NCBI RefSeq assembly: GCF_900582195.1 | Contig: NZ_UTHA01000289.1 | Location: forward strand, 1-64,000 | Reading direction: 5' to 3' | DNA from: Pseudomonas viridiflava | GTDB taxonomy: Bacteria; Pseudomonadota; Gammaproteobacteria; Pseudomonadales; Pseudomonadaceae | Length of the DNA stretch: 64,000 nucleotides | In this document: positions 50,885 through 59,753 of the stretch, piece after piece | Layout of the letters: the number at the start of each line of letters is the position of its first letter | Position numbering within the stretch: position 1 is the first letter of the stretch | The notes under the pieces: generated by a model | What the model saw: only the letters and a program-made list of their open reading frames with translations | Databases searched by the model: none | What the model was told of the DNA's origin: nothing | Translations under genes and position numbers: made by a program

Positions 50885-51520
50885 ATGTCTGCGCGCCTGC
50901 TCTATGTGATGGACCCGATGTGTTCGTGGTGCTGGGGTTTCGCTCCGGTGGCCAAGGCATTGGTCGAGCAGGCGCAAGCAGCCGGGGTCGAGCTGCATCT
51001 GGTGGTCGGTGGTTTGCGCACTGGCAGTGGCTCGGCGCTGGAGCCGACTACGCGTCGCTACATTCTTGAACACTGGCAAGCGGTCACCGAGGCCACCGGT
51101 CAGCCGTTCAAGTTCGACGGTGCGTTGCCCGACGGTTTTGTCTACGACACTGAGCCTGCCTGCCGGGCGATCGTCACTGCGCGCACTCTGGCGCCGGATT
51201 GCGCGTGGACACTGGTCGGCCTGATCCAGCAGGCGTTTTACGCTGAAGGTCGTGATGTTACCCAGGCCAGCGTGCTGGTCGAGTTGGCCGAGCAGGCCGG
51301 TGTACCGCGTATTGAATTCGCGGCGTTGTTCGATCATGCCGATCAGCACAAAGCAACTCAGGCCGATTTCAGTTGGGTGCAGGATCTGGGCATCGCCGGT
51401 TTCCCGACCCTGCTGGCCGAGCGCAACGGCCAATTGGCGCTGCTGACCAACGGTTATCAACCGCTCAGCGAGCTGTCGCCATTGCTCGGCCGCTGGCTGG
51501 AACGCGCGGCCTGTGTCTGA
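50885..51520 (+). CDS. DsbA-family thioredoxin-fold protein
   Basis: 211 residues without signal peptide, so cytosolic. The redox motif is CSWC in MDPMCSWCWGFAPV. The helical insert and the late cis-Pro loop GIAGFPTLLAERNG follow the DsbA/FrnE type. Likely a cytosolic disulfide or glutathione-dependent oxidoreductase. It starts two bases after trhO, and the next gene starts inside its end: a tight three-gene operon. Confidence 0.87.
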   Translation: MSARLLYVMDPMCSWCWGFAPVAKALVEQAQAAGVELHLVVGGLRTGSGSALEPTTRRYILEHWQAVTEATGQPFKFDGALPDGFVYDTEPACRAIVTARTLAPDCAWTLVGLIQQAFYAEGRDVTQASVLVELAEQAGVPRIEFAALFDHADQHKATQADFSWVQDLGIAGFPTLLAERNGQLALLTNGYQPLSELSPLLGRWLERAACV

Positions 51521-53339
51521 TCTGGCCGATGACACGCCAGCCGTAAAGCGTGTCGACCGGCTGAGCTGGGCAGAAGTCCGGCGCCTGGCACTGACGCACA
51601 AAAAATCCCTTTGGATCGCTAATGGCGTGGCCGTTCTGGCGACGCTGTGCAGTGTGCCGATTCCATTGCTGTTGCCGCTGCTGGTGGACGAAGTCCTGCT
51701 CGGCCACGGCGATGCGGCACTGAAAGTCATGAATCACGTTCTGCCCGCTATGTGGCAGCAAGCGGCGGGCTACATCGGTCTGATGCTGTTGCTCACCTTG
51801 ACTCTGCGATGCGGCTCGCTGTGCTTTGGCGTGTTGCAGTCGCGCCTGTTTGCGCGCTTGGCCAAAGACATCGTTTATCGCATTCGCGTGCGCTTGATCG
51901 AGCGCCTCAAACGTATTTCCCTCGGCGAATACGAAAGCCTCGGCAGCGGCACGGTGACGACGCACCTGGTCACCGATCTGGACACCCTCGACAAGTTCGT
52001 CGGTGAAACCCTCAGTCGCTTTCTGGTGGCGATGCTGACACTGGTCGGCACCGCCAGCATCCTGATGTGGATGCACTGGAAACTGGCGCTGCTGATTCTG
52101 CTGTTCAACCCGTTGGTGATCTACGCCACGGTGCAGTTGGGCAAGCGCGTCAAACACCTGAAGAAACTCGAGAACGACAGCACCTCGCGCTTCACCCAGG
52201 CGTTGAGCGAAACCCTCGATGCGATTCAGGAAATCCGCGCCGGCAACCGTCAGGGTTTCTTCCTCGGGCGGCTCGGCCTGCGTGCGCAGGAAGTGCGCAA
52301 TTACGCGGTCAACTCGCAGTGGAAAACCGACGCCTCCAACCGCGCCAGTGGTTTGCTCTTCCAGTTCGGTATCGACATTTTCCGCGCGGCGGCGATGCTC
52401 ACGGTGTTGTTTTCCGACCTGTCGATCGGCCAGATGCTCGCGGTGTTCAGCTACCTGTGGTTCATGATCGGCCCGGTCGAACAGCTGCTCAATCTGCAAT
52501 ACGCCTATTACGCGGCGGGTGGGGCGCTGGCGCGGATCAACGAGCTGCTGGCACGTGCCGATGAGCCGCAATATCCCGGCGGCGTCGATCCGTTCAAGGG
52601 CCGTGACACTGTCGGCATTCAGGTGCAGGGCCTGAGCTTCGGCTATGGCGATGAGCTGGTACTGGATCAACTGAATCTATCGATAGCCCCTGGTGAAAAA
52701 GTCGCGATAGTCGGCGCCAGTGGCGGTGGCAAAAGTACCCTGGTGCAATTGCTGCTCGGGTTGTATACGCCAGTCTCCGGCACCATCCGTTTTGGCGGTT
52801 CGACCCAGCAGGACATCGGCCTGGAAACGGTTCGCGAAAACGTCGCGGTGGTGTTGCAGCACCCGGCGCTGTTCAACGACAGCGTGCGCGCCAACCTGAC
52901 CATGGGCCGCACCCGCAGCGACGAAGCCTGCTGGCAGGCACTGGAAATCGCTCAGCTCGAAGCGACCATCCGCGCCTTGCCCGAGGGCCTGGACAGCATT
53001 GTCGGCCGCTCCGGCGTGCGCTTGTCGGGCGGGCAGCGGCAACGTCTGGCCATCGCCCGGATGATCCTTGCCGAGCCGAAAGTCGTGATCCTTGACGAAG
53101 CTACTTCCGCCCTCGACGCCGCCACCGAGTACAACCTGCATCAGGCCATGGCGCGCTTCCTCAATGGCCGCACCACGCTGATCATCGCCCACCGACTGTC
53201 GGCGGTGAAACAGGCTGATCGCGTGCTGGTGTTCGATGGTGGTCAGGTCGCTGAAGACGGTGATCATCAACAGTTGATTGCCGACGGCGGTCTGTATGCC
53301 AAGCTTTATGGTCACCTGCAGCAGATCCAGCGCCCTTGA
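51513..53339 (+). CDS. ABC exporter, fused permease and ATPase
   Basis: 608 residues. Six membrane helices lie in residues about 25-320 (GVAVLATLCSVPIPLLLPLL first). The ATPase follows with Walker A VGASGGGKSTLVQL, signature VRLSGGQRQRLAIARM, Walker B VVILDEATSALD and switch His IIAHRLS. It is a half-transporter that works as a homodimer, of the lipid/peptide exporter type. The GTG start overlaps the previous stop by eight bases. Substrate unknown. Confidence 0.9.
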   Translation: MSDLADDTPAVKRVDRLSWAEVRRLALTHKKSLWIANGVAVLATLCSVPIPLLLPLLVDEVLLGHGDAALKVMNHVLPAMWQQAAGYIGLMLLLTLTLRCGSLCFGVLQSRLFARLAKDIVYRIRVRLIERLKRISLGEYESLGSGTVTTHLVTDLDTLDKFVGETLSRFLVAMLTLVGTASILMWMHWKLALLILLFNPLVIYATVQLGKRVKHLKKLENDSTSRFTQALSETLDAIQEIRAGNRQGFFLGRLGLRAQEVRNYAVNSQWKTDASNRASGLLFQFGIDIFRAAAMLTVLFSDLSIGQMLAVFSYLWFMIGPVEQLLNLQYAYYAAGGALARINELLARADEPQYPGGVDPFKGRDTVGIQVQGLSFGYGDELVLDQLNLSIAPGEKVAIVGASGGGKSTLVQLLLGLYTPVSGTIRFGGSTQQDIGLETVRENVAVVLQHPALFNDSVRANLTMGRTRSDEACWQALEIAQLEATIRALPEGLDSIVGRSGVRLSGGQRQRLAIARMILAEPKVVILDEATSALDAATEYNLHQAMARFLNGRTTLIIAHRLSAVKQADRVLVFDGGQVAEDGDHQQLIADGGLYAKLYGHLQQIQRP

Positions 53340-53540
53340 GTTTCGTCCCGGTTTCTGTGCTTAGTGCTTGAATTGCATTGAGTAAAACCACTCGGAACGC
53401 CCGCACAGTCACGCCATTTGCACAATCGACCTAGAGGACGGCAGAGCTGTCCCTTTGACTTGTCGAAAACTAGCCTAGGCTGAGCTGTCAGGAGCGGGAT
53501 TTTCCGGTGTTCATCTGGCAGTGCTTGCGCAAGGGATCTC

Positions 53541-56000
53541 ATGAAGCAAAAGCGGACTCTCGGAACGCCACGGTTGTTGGGCATCGTCTGGCCATTTATT
53601 GCCGTCGTGTTGTTTCAAGCGTTATTGGGCGGCGTGAGTCTTTACGTGCTCTCGGCCGTTCGCGGTTACGTCGCCGGCGAAAGCCTCTGGTCGAAGGGGC
53701 AGAAAGACGCGATCTACTACCTCAATCTGTACGCTGACAGTCGTGACGAGGCAATTTTCCTCAAGTACCGTAACGCGATTGCCGTGCCGCAGGGGGGGCA
53801 TCAGTTGCGTCTGGCGCTGGATCATCAACCGCCGGATCTGGCGGCCGCGCGTGAAGGTATTCTCAAGGGTGGCAACCACCCCGACGACGTTTCCAGCCTG
53901 ATCTGGCTGTACCTCAACTTCCGTCATTTCAGTTATCTGGAAACCGCCATCGATCGCTGGACCGTCGGTGACGCCTATCTGGTCGAGCTGGATGACGTTG
54001 CGCAAGAGATGCATCGCAGCATTTCGCAGAACACTGCCAACAGCGCCGATATCCAGCGCTGGAAGGCGCGGATTTTCGCCATCAACGATGGCGTGACCCC
54101 GGCCGCAAAAGCCTTCAGCGATGCTTTGGGCGAAGGTTCGCGGATGATTCTGCGACTGTTGCTGTTAACCAATCTGGCCACGGCGCTGGGGTTGATCGTG
54201 CTGGCCCTGTGGCGTACGCACAAATTGCTCAAGCAGCGCCACGCTTTTGCCGAGGCGCTGCAACTGGAGAAGGATCGAGCGCACGTCACCTTGCATTCGA
54301 TCGGCGATGGCGTCATCACCACCGATGTCGGCGGTGCCATCGATTACATGAACCCGGCCGCCGAAGCCATGACCCACTGGAAGGCCGAACAGGCCGCCGG
54401 CCTGCCGCTGGCCGCGCTGTTCAACCTGCTCGACGATAATGCCCAGGCCGAAGGGCTGACCCTGATCGAGCACATCCTCAGTGGCCAGCTCAGTGGCGGC
54501 AGCGAGCATTCGAAACTGATCCAGCGCCTGGATGGCACAACATTGTCGGTGACGCTGGTCGGCGCGCCGATCCGCAATGCCGGCAAGGTCAGCGGCACGG
54601 TGCTGGTCCTGCACGATATGACCCAGGAGCGGCAATACATCGCCAATCTGTCATGGCAGGCCACCCATGACGCGCTGACCGGGCTGGCCAACCGCCGCGA
54701 GTTCGAGTATCGCCTGGAGCAGGCGCTGCACAATCTCACGCGCCATTCCGGACGGCATGCGCTGATGTTCCTCGACCTCGATCAATTCAAACTGGTCAAT
54801 GACACCTGTGGCCATGCCGCCGGTGATGAGCTGTTAAGGCACATTTGTACGCTGTTGCAATCGGGGCTGCGCGAGGGTGACACGTTGGCGCGCCTGGGGG
54901 GTGATGAATTCGGCATTCTTCTCGAGAACTGCGCGCCCGACGCGGCGGAGAAGATTGCCGAGGCGCTGCGCCAGACCGTGCAGAACCTGCATTTTGTCTG
55001 GAAAGGACGGCCGTTCCTGACCACGGTGAGCATTGGTCTGGTGCATGTTACGCAGACCCCGACGACCCTTGAAGCCTCACTGCGCGCGGCCGACATGGCC
55101 TGTTACATGGCCAAGGAAAAGGGCCGCAACCGGGTGCAGGTCTATCACGCCGACGATTCCGAGCTGTCGCTGCGCTTTGGTGAAATGGCCTGGGTACAAC
55201 GCCTGCATATGGCGCTGGAAGAAAACCGTTTTTGTCTGTACGCCCAGGAGATTGCGCCGCTGAAGTCGGGTGACAGCAAGGGTGGGCATATCGAGATTCT
55301 GCTGCGTCTGCATGATGAAGCCGGGCGGATGATTCTGCCGGACAGTTTCATTCCCGCTGCCGAGCGTTATGGTTTGATGAGTCAACTGGATCGCTGGGTA
55401 GTTCAGAACGTATTCAAGGTTATTGCTCAATGTATTGCACAAGAACATCAAGAACCTTTAGCAATGTGTGCGATTAATCTGTCAGGTATTACTATAGGAG
55501 ATGACGCGTTTTTGCACTTCCTGCGAGAGCAGTTTGTTAACTATGCAATACCGCCTGAAATGATTTGTTTTGAAATTACAGAAACCAGTGCAATTTCAAA
55601 TTTGGGCAGTGCAATAAGATTTATTAATGAACTCAAAGGCTTAGGTTGCTATTTTTCGTTAGATGACTTTTGTGCCGGAATGTCTTCATTCGCTTATCTG
55701 AAACATTTGCCTGTAGACTTCCTGAAGATCGACGGGAGTTTCGTAAAGGATATGCTGGACGACCCGATTAACCGCGCAATGGTCGAAGTGATCAATCACA
55801 TCGGGCATGTCATGGGTAAACAGACAATTGCCGAGTTTGTTGAAACAACCCAGATCGAGCAGGCATTGCTTGAAATCGGTGTGGATTACGCTCAGGGTTA
55901 TGTTATAGAGCGTCCACAGTTGTTTACCTGTGACAGTTTGCAAAGTCGGCCCGCCAGACCGCAACCGCTGTTATTCAAAGCGCCTGGCACGTTCCGTTGA
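53541..56000 (+). CDS. membrane PAS-GGDEF-EAL cyclic-di-GMP enzyme
   Basis: 819 residues. Two membrane helices (about 12-36 and 200-222) frame a periplasmic sensor of about 165 residues. A PAS domain follows (about 240-360, SIGDGVITTDVGGAIDYMNP), then GGDEF (about 370-540) with intact GGDEF and RxxD inhibition site (REGDTLARLGGDEF), then EAL (about 550-800). The EAL triplet is EIL, the loop DDF is kept as DDFCAGMSSFAYLK, and the Lys of DFLKIDGSF and Glu of IAEFVET are present, so hydrolysis remains possible. Layout is that of RbdA-like regulators. Bases 55420-55930 are distinctly AT-rich. Confidence 0.9.
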   Translation: MKQKRTLGTPRLLGIVWPFIAVVLFQALLGGVSLYVLSAVRGYVAGESLWSKGQKDAIYYLNLYADSRDEAIFLKYRNAIAVPQGGHQLRLALDHQPPDLAAAREGILKGGNHPDDVSSLIWLYLNFRHFSYLETAIDRWTVGDAYLVELDDVAQEMHRSISQNTANSADIQRWKARIFAINDGVTPAAKAFSDALGEGSRMILRLLLLTNLATALGLIVLALWRTHKLLKQRHAFAEALQLEKDRAHVTLHSIGDGVITTDVGGAIDYMNPAAEAMTHWKAEQAAGLPLAALFNLLDDNAQAEGLTLIEHILSGQLSGGSEHSKLIQRLDGTTLSVTLVGAPIRNAGKVSGTVLVLHDMTQERQYIANLSWQATHDALTGLANRREFEYRLEQALHNLTRHSGRHALMFLDLDQFKLVNDTCGHAAGDELLRHICTLLQSGLREGDTLARLGGDEFGILLENCAPDAAEKIAEALRQTVQNLHFVWKGRPFLTTVSIGLVHVTQTPTTLEASLRAADMACYMAKEKGRNRVQVYHADDSELSLRFGEMAWVQRLHMALEENRFCLYAQEIAPLKSGDSKGGHIEILLRLHDEAGRMILPDSFIPAAERYGLMSQLDRWVVQNVFKVIAQCIAQEHQEPLAMCAINLSGITIGDDAFLHFLREQFVNYAIPPEMICFEITETSAISNLGSAIRFINELKGLGCYFSLDDFCAGMSSFAYLKHLPVDFLKIDGSFVKDMLDDPINRAMVEVINHIGHVMGKQTIAEFVETTQIEQALLEIGVDYAQGYVIERPQLFTCDSLQSRPARPQPLLFKAPGTFR

Positions 56001-56046
56001 AGTCTCTCGCCGATCCTTACAATCACAAATCAAAAGGAGCCGAACA

Positions 56047-56841
56047 GTGATCGACACATTCAACCGAACCGGACCACTCATGGAAGCTGCAAGTTATCCT
56101 GCCTGGGCGCAACAGCTCATAGAGGATTGCAGCGAGAGCAAACGCCGGGTTGTCGAACATGAACTTTACCTGCGCATGCGTGATAACAAGCTCAGCGCCA
56201 GAACCATGCGTCAGTACCTGATCGGGGGCTGGCCAGTGGTTGAGCAATTCGCGTTGTACATGGCGCAAAACCTCACCAAAACCAGGTTCGCCCGTCACCC
56301 GGGCGAAGACATGGCGCGGCGCTGGCTGATGCGCAATATCCGCGTCGAACTCAATCACGCCGATTACTGGGTGCATTGGAGTCGTGCCCATGGCGTCAGT
56401 CTGGAAGACCTTCAGGCCCAGCATGTGCCGCCGGAGTTGCATGCGCTGAGTCATTGGTGCTGGCACACCAGCTCAGCCGATTCACTGATCGTGGCCATCG
56501 CGGCCACTAACTATGCGATCGAGGGCGCGACCGGGGAGTGGTCGGCGGTCGTCTGTTCGACCGGTGTTTACGCGGCTGCGTTTCCGGAAGAAGACCGCAA
56601 GCGGGCGATGAAGTGGCTGAAGATGCATGCCCAGTACGACGATGCTCATCCCTGGGAGGCGCTGGAAATCATCTGCACCCTGGCCGGGATGAACCCGAGC
56701 AAAGCCTTGCAGGCTGAGTTGCGACAGGCAGTCTGCAAGAGCTACGACTATATGTATCTGTTTCTGGAGCGCTGCATGCAGTTGGAGACATCCGAGCGCT
56801 TGTTGGTCAACCGAGAGCGCAGAGCGGTAGTCGAGAGCTGA
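56047..56841 (+). CDS. TenA/PqqC-like heme-oxygenase-fold protein
   Basis: 264 residues, all helical. Features include WPVVEQFALYMAQNLTKTRF, then RNIRVELNHADYWVHWSRAH with Glu and His residues spaced as in iron-containing members of this fold, and EALEIICTLAG at the end. I start it at GTG 56047, which has AAGGAG eight bases upstream; an ATG lies eleven codons later. Often annotated TenA-type regulator, but an iron- or cofactor-dependent redox enzyme is as likely. It lies between two cyclic-di-GMP genes. Confidence 0.8.
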   Translation: MIDTFNRTGPLMEAASYPAWAQQLIEDCSESKRRVVEHELYLRMRDNKLSARTMRQYLIGGWPVVEQFALYMAQNLTKTRFARHPGEDMARRWLMRNIRVELNHADYWVHWSRAHGVSLEDLQAQHVPPELHALSHWCWHTSSADSLIVAIAATNYAIEGATGEWSAVVCSTGVYAAAFPEEDRKRAMKWLKMHAQYDDAHPWEALEIICTLAGMNPSKALQAELRQAVCKSYDYMYLFLERCMQLETSERLLVNRERRAVVES

Positions 56842-56864
56842 TTTCGGCTTAACGCAATACCAAT

Positions 56865-56953
56865 GTGGGAGCGGGCTTGCTCGCGAAGGGGGCGTGTCAG
56901 TCAGCATTTTTATGACTGATGCACCGCTTTCGCGAGCAAGCTCGCTCCCACAC
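56865..56953. repeat. REPIN 7
   Basis: Left gtgggagcgggcttgctcgc, right ctttcgcgagcaagctcgct ending ctcccac; about 40 bases between. Between the convergent TenA-like and GGDEF genes. Confidence 0.9.
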
Positions 56954-56976
56954 TGTCTTGTATCGTTTGAAAGGGC

Positions 56977-57903
56977 TCAGCCCGCCATCGCCAACCGGTT
57001 ACGACCCTCGCGCTTGGCCACATACAGGGCACTGTCGGCGCGACGCAGCAAGCTGTCGGCCGATTCGCCCGGCAACAACGTCGAACATCCCAGGCTCACC
57101 GTCAATTCAATCAACTGCCCATCGGCATAGTATTCAGCTGCCTGCGTCGCATAACGCAACCGTTCGCCGACCATTGCGGCCGCATCCCGGCTGGTATTGG
57201 ACAGCAGCACCAGAAACTCTTCGCCACCGTAACGAAATACCATGTCGACGTTGCGCAGCTGCGCCTTGATGGTCGCGGCGATCGCTTTAAGTACGTCATC
57301 GCCGGCGCTGTGGCCATGACTGTCGTTGACACGTTTGAAGTGGTCGATGTCGAGCATCAGCACCGAGAGCGGCTGCACATGCCGACGCGACATGTCGATC
57401 TCGCGCTGCAAGGTCTGCTCCATGGCGATGCGGTTGCCGGCGCCGGTCAACGGATCACGCAGGGCGCTTTGTGTGGCTGCGCGGTAGAGCAGGGCATTGC
57501 GCATCGGGTACAGCAGCGACGACAACAGCGATTCAAGGTTGCCCTGATCCTGTTCGTTGAAACGCTGATTGCGGCGAAATATCAGTTCACCCATGTGCTC
57601 GCCTTCGTGGCTGAGGCTATAGCTGATCGAGTGGTGGCCGCGTGTACCGAACTCCAGGCGCAGATCGCTGCCCTGGTGCACGTAACTCAGCGCGTCCAGC
57701 GGTACAAGGCGCTGAACTTCGCGGAAAAACAGACCGAGGATGCGTTGCGGTTCAAGGCTGGTTTGCAGTTGCAGGCTCATTTGCTGACGCAATTGCGCCA
57801 GGCTGGCCGGTCGCTCCAGAAGGGGCGGCAGTTGACCAAAGCCCAGGCGTTGCAATTTGGCACTGTCAAAGTCAATTGCATTGGTCTGGGAGGGTGATTT
57901 CAT
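56977..57903 (-). CDS. GAF-like/GGDEF diguanylate cyclase
   Basis: 308 residues, soluble. Residues about 40-135 look like a GAF-type sensor. Residues about 145-305 are a GGDEF domain: DPLTGAGNRIAMEQTL, VLMLDIDHFKRVNDSHGH, active site FRYGGEEFLVLL, and the RxxD inhibition site (RNVD) five residues before it. All catalytic positions are kept, so it should make cyclic-di-GMP from GTP with product feedback. The ATG has only a distant AAGGG, so initiation may be weak. Confidence 0.88.
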   Translation of the reverse strand: MKSPSQTNAIDFDSAKLQRLGFGQLPPLLERPASLAQLRQQMSLQLQTSLEPQRILGLFFREVQRLVPLDALSYVHQGSDLRLEFGTRGHHSISYSLSHEGEHMGELIFRRNQRFNEQDQGNLESLLSSLLYPMRNALLYRAATQSALRDPLTGAGNRIAMEQTLQREIDMSRRHVQPLSVLMLDIDHFKRVNDSHGHSAGDDVLKAIAATIKAQLRNVDMVFRYGGEEFLVLLSNTSRDAAAMVGERLRYATQAAEYYADGQLIELTVSLGCSTLLPGESADSLLRRADSALYVAKREGRNRLAMAG

Positions 57904-58264
57904 ATGGCGTGAACCCTTAGCGGTAAGTCTGTCTTACAGGCTGGGTGAGAGCGGCTATGGGCTGCGCGTCATACTGATCCGTCAGTCCCGTAGGACATTT
58001 GGCGTAAGTCTAGTCTGCCGGATGACGATTAGTAAGCTATCGAAATCGCCTTCGCCCCATTGCCTTCACGTGGCTTGTTTTGAGGAAATTTAGAGCGAAA
58101 GTCGTGCCATTCAGTTCGGTTTTATTTAAACCGTTTGGAATCAATGGCTTGGCTTGTTAGGTAGGGAGTGGGTGCTGGAAAATTGACTGGATTGTGACGC
58201 TCTCGAGCGGCAAATGCATGCCGCGACAGGAATCTGCCGCGGCAACAAATGCGACGTATGGCAG
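57904..58264. other. 361-base intergenic region
   Basis: No gene supported. There is a perfect short dyad CGGTTT-TATTT-AAACCG at 58117-58133 and a terminator-like stem at 58220-58243. The region is the leader of the GGDEF gene and the tail of the yciK operon. Confidence 0.5.
58220..58243 (-). terminator. possible terminator of the ubiG-mupP-yciK operon
   Basis: On the minus strand: GCCGCG, 12-base loop, CGCGGC. There is no clear T-run, so it may be only a 3' stabilising stem. Confidence 0.35.
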
Positions 58265-59005
58265 TTATTGCGCGTTGAATGCCTGGCCATTGATGCCGGT
58301 GCTGTCCGGACCCATCAGGTACAGGTAGACCGGCATGATCTCCTCCGGTGTCGGATTGTTCAGCGGGTTTTCCCCTGGATAGGCTTGTGCGCGCATGCTG
58401 GTGCGGGTGCCGCCCGGGTTGATGCTGTTGGAGCGAACGGGCGCGACGCCGTCGACTTCGTCGGCCAGGGTTTGCATCAGGCCTTCGGTGGCGAACTTCG
58501 ACACGCCATAAGCGCCCCAGTACGCCCGGCCCTTGCGGCCGACGCTGCTGGAGGTGAACACCACCGACGCATCCTGCGACAGCTTGAGCAGTGGCAGCAG
58601 GGTGCTGGTCAGCATGAACATGGCGTTGACATTGACCTGCATGACGCGCATGAAGTTTTCGCCGGACAACTGCTCGATCGGCGTGCGCGGGCCAATGATC
58701 GAAGCGTTATGCAGCAAGCCGTCGAGGTGGCCGAATTCACTCTCGATCATTGCCGCCAGCTCATCGTACTGATGGGGCAGGGCGGTTTCGAGGTTGAACG
58801 GAATGACCGCCGGTTGCGGATGGCCCGCCGCCTCGATTTCGTCATAGACCTGCGTCAGATTCGCTTCGGTCTTGCCCAGCAGCAATACGGTGGCGCCATG
58901 AGCGGCGTAGGTTTTCGCCGCAGCCGCACCAATGCCACGACCGGCACCGGTGACCAGAATGACCCGGTCCTTGAGCAATTCGGGACGAGCGGAATAATCA
59001 AACAT
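58265..59005 (-). CDS. yciK: YciK-family short-chain oxidoreductase
   Basis: 246 residues starting MFDYSARPELLKDRVILVTG, the YciK opening. Cofactor loop TGAGRGIGAAAAKTY; active-site VVFTSSSVGRKG and YWGAYGVSKFATEGLMQTLA; LLHNASIIGPRTPIEQL replaces the usual NNAG. Its substrate is unsettled. It is the last gene of the conserved mtaD-ubiG-mupP-yciK minus-strand set. GAGG lies five bases before the ATG. Confidence 0.92.
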   Translation of the reverse strand: MFDYSARPELLKDRVILVTGAGRGIGAAAAKTYAAHGATVLLLGKTEANLTQVYDEIEAAGHPQPAVIPFNLETALPHQYDELAAMIESEFGHLDGLLHNASIIGPRTPIEQLSGENFMRVMQVNVNAMFMLTSTLLPLLKLSQDASVVFTSSSVGRKGRAYWGAYGVSKFATEGLMQTLADEVDGVAPVRSNSINPGGTRTSMRAQAYPGENPLNNPTPEEIMPVYLYLMGPDSTGINGQAFNAQ

Positions 59006-59023
59006 AAAAACCTCAACAAGTCA

Positions 59024-59071
59024 GATCGTTCCCACGCTCTGCGTGGGAATGCAACCAATGACGCTCTGCGT
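59024..59071. repeat. half copy of the second palindromic repeat family
   Basis: GATCGTTCCCACGCTC followed by tgcgtgggaatgc is identical to the left arm of the 106-base element at 10410. The inner arm acgctctgcgtc follows, then similarity stops. Lies between mupP and yciK. Confidence 0.8.
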
Positions 59072-59077
59072 CAGGTC

Positions 59078-59749
59078 TCAGCAACTGCAAAGCGCGCTAT
59101 CGAGCACCTTGCGCAACTCCGACGGATGATCCACCACCACGTCCGCACCCCAATGCCGCGGGTTGTCGTCCGGGTGGATGTAGCCGAAGGTCACCGCAGC
59201 CGTTTTAGTCCCGGCATCGCGACCCGATTCGATATCACGCAAATCATCGCCGACAAACAAAACCGTCGCCGGATCCAGATCAAGCATCTTGCACGCAAGG
59301 ATCAACGGCTCCGGATCCGGTTTGCTGTTCTTCACATGATCCGGGCAGATCAGCAGTGCCGAACGCTCGGCCAGCCCCAATTGCTGCATGATCGGCTCGG
59401 CAAAGCGCAGCGGCTTGTTGGTGACCACGCCCCAGATCAGATTGGCCTTCTCGATGTCGGCGAGCAGTTCGCCCATGCCATCGAACAGCTTGCTGTGTAC
59501 CGCGCAGCCGACCAGATAGCGCTCGAGGAATTCCAAGCGAAGCTCCTCGAAGCCAGGCGACTCCGGGTCCATCGAGAACGTCACTGCGACCATGGCTTTG
59601 GCGCCGCCTGAGATCTCGTCGCGGATGTGCTTGTCGTTGATCGGCGGCAAGCCGCGATCCGCGCGCATCGCCTGGCAGATGGCGATGAAGTCCGGCGCCG
59701 TGTCGAGCAGGGTGCCGTCCATGTCGAAGAGAACTGCTCTGATGGCCAT
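59078..59749 (-). CDS. mupP: N-acetylmuramic acid 6-phosphate phosphatase (HAD family)
   Basis: 223 residues. HAD motif I is FDMDGTLLDTAPDF, with nucleophile Asp9 and Asp11; motif II is VVTNKP; the motif III lysine is in NSKPDPEPL; motif IV is FVGDDLRDIESG. In pseudomonads the gene between ubiG and yciK is mupP, which feeds the peptidoglycan recycling shunt AnmK-MupP-AmgK-MurU and affects intrinsic fosfomycin resistance. The name rests on this synteny; the older label is phosphoglycolate phosphatase (gph). Four bases after ubiG. Confidence 0.88.
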   Translation of the reverse strand: MAIRAVLFDMDGTLLDTAPDFIAICQAMRADRGLPPINDKHIRDEISGGAKAMVAVTFSMDPESPGFEELRLEFLERYLVGCAVHSKLFDGMGELLADIEKANLIWGVVTNKPLRFAEPIMQQLGLAERSALLICPDHVKNSKPDPEPLILACKMLDLDPATVLFVGDDLRDIESGRDAGTKTAAVTFGYIHPDDNPRHWGADVVVDHPSELRKVLDSALCSC

Positions 59750-59753
59750 CGGC

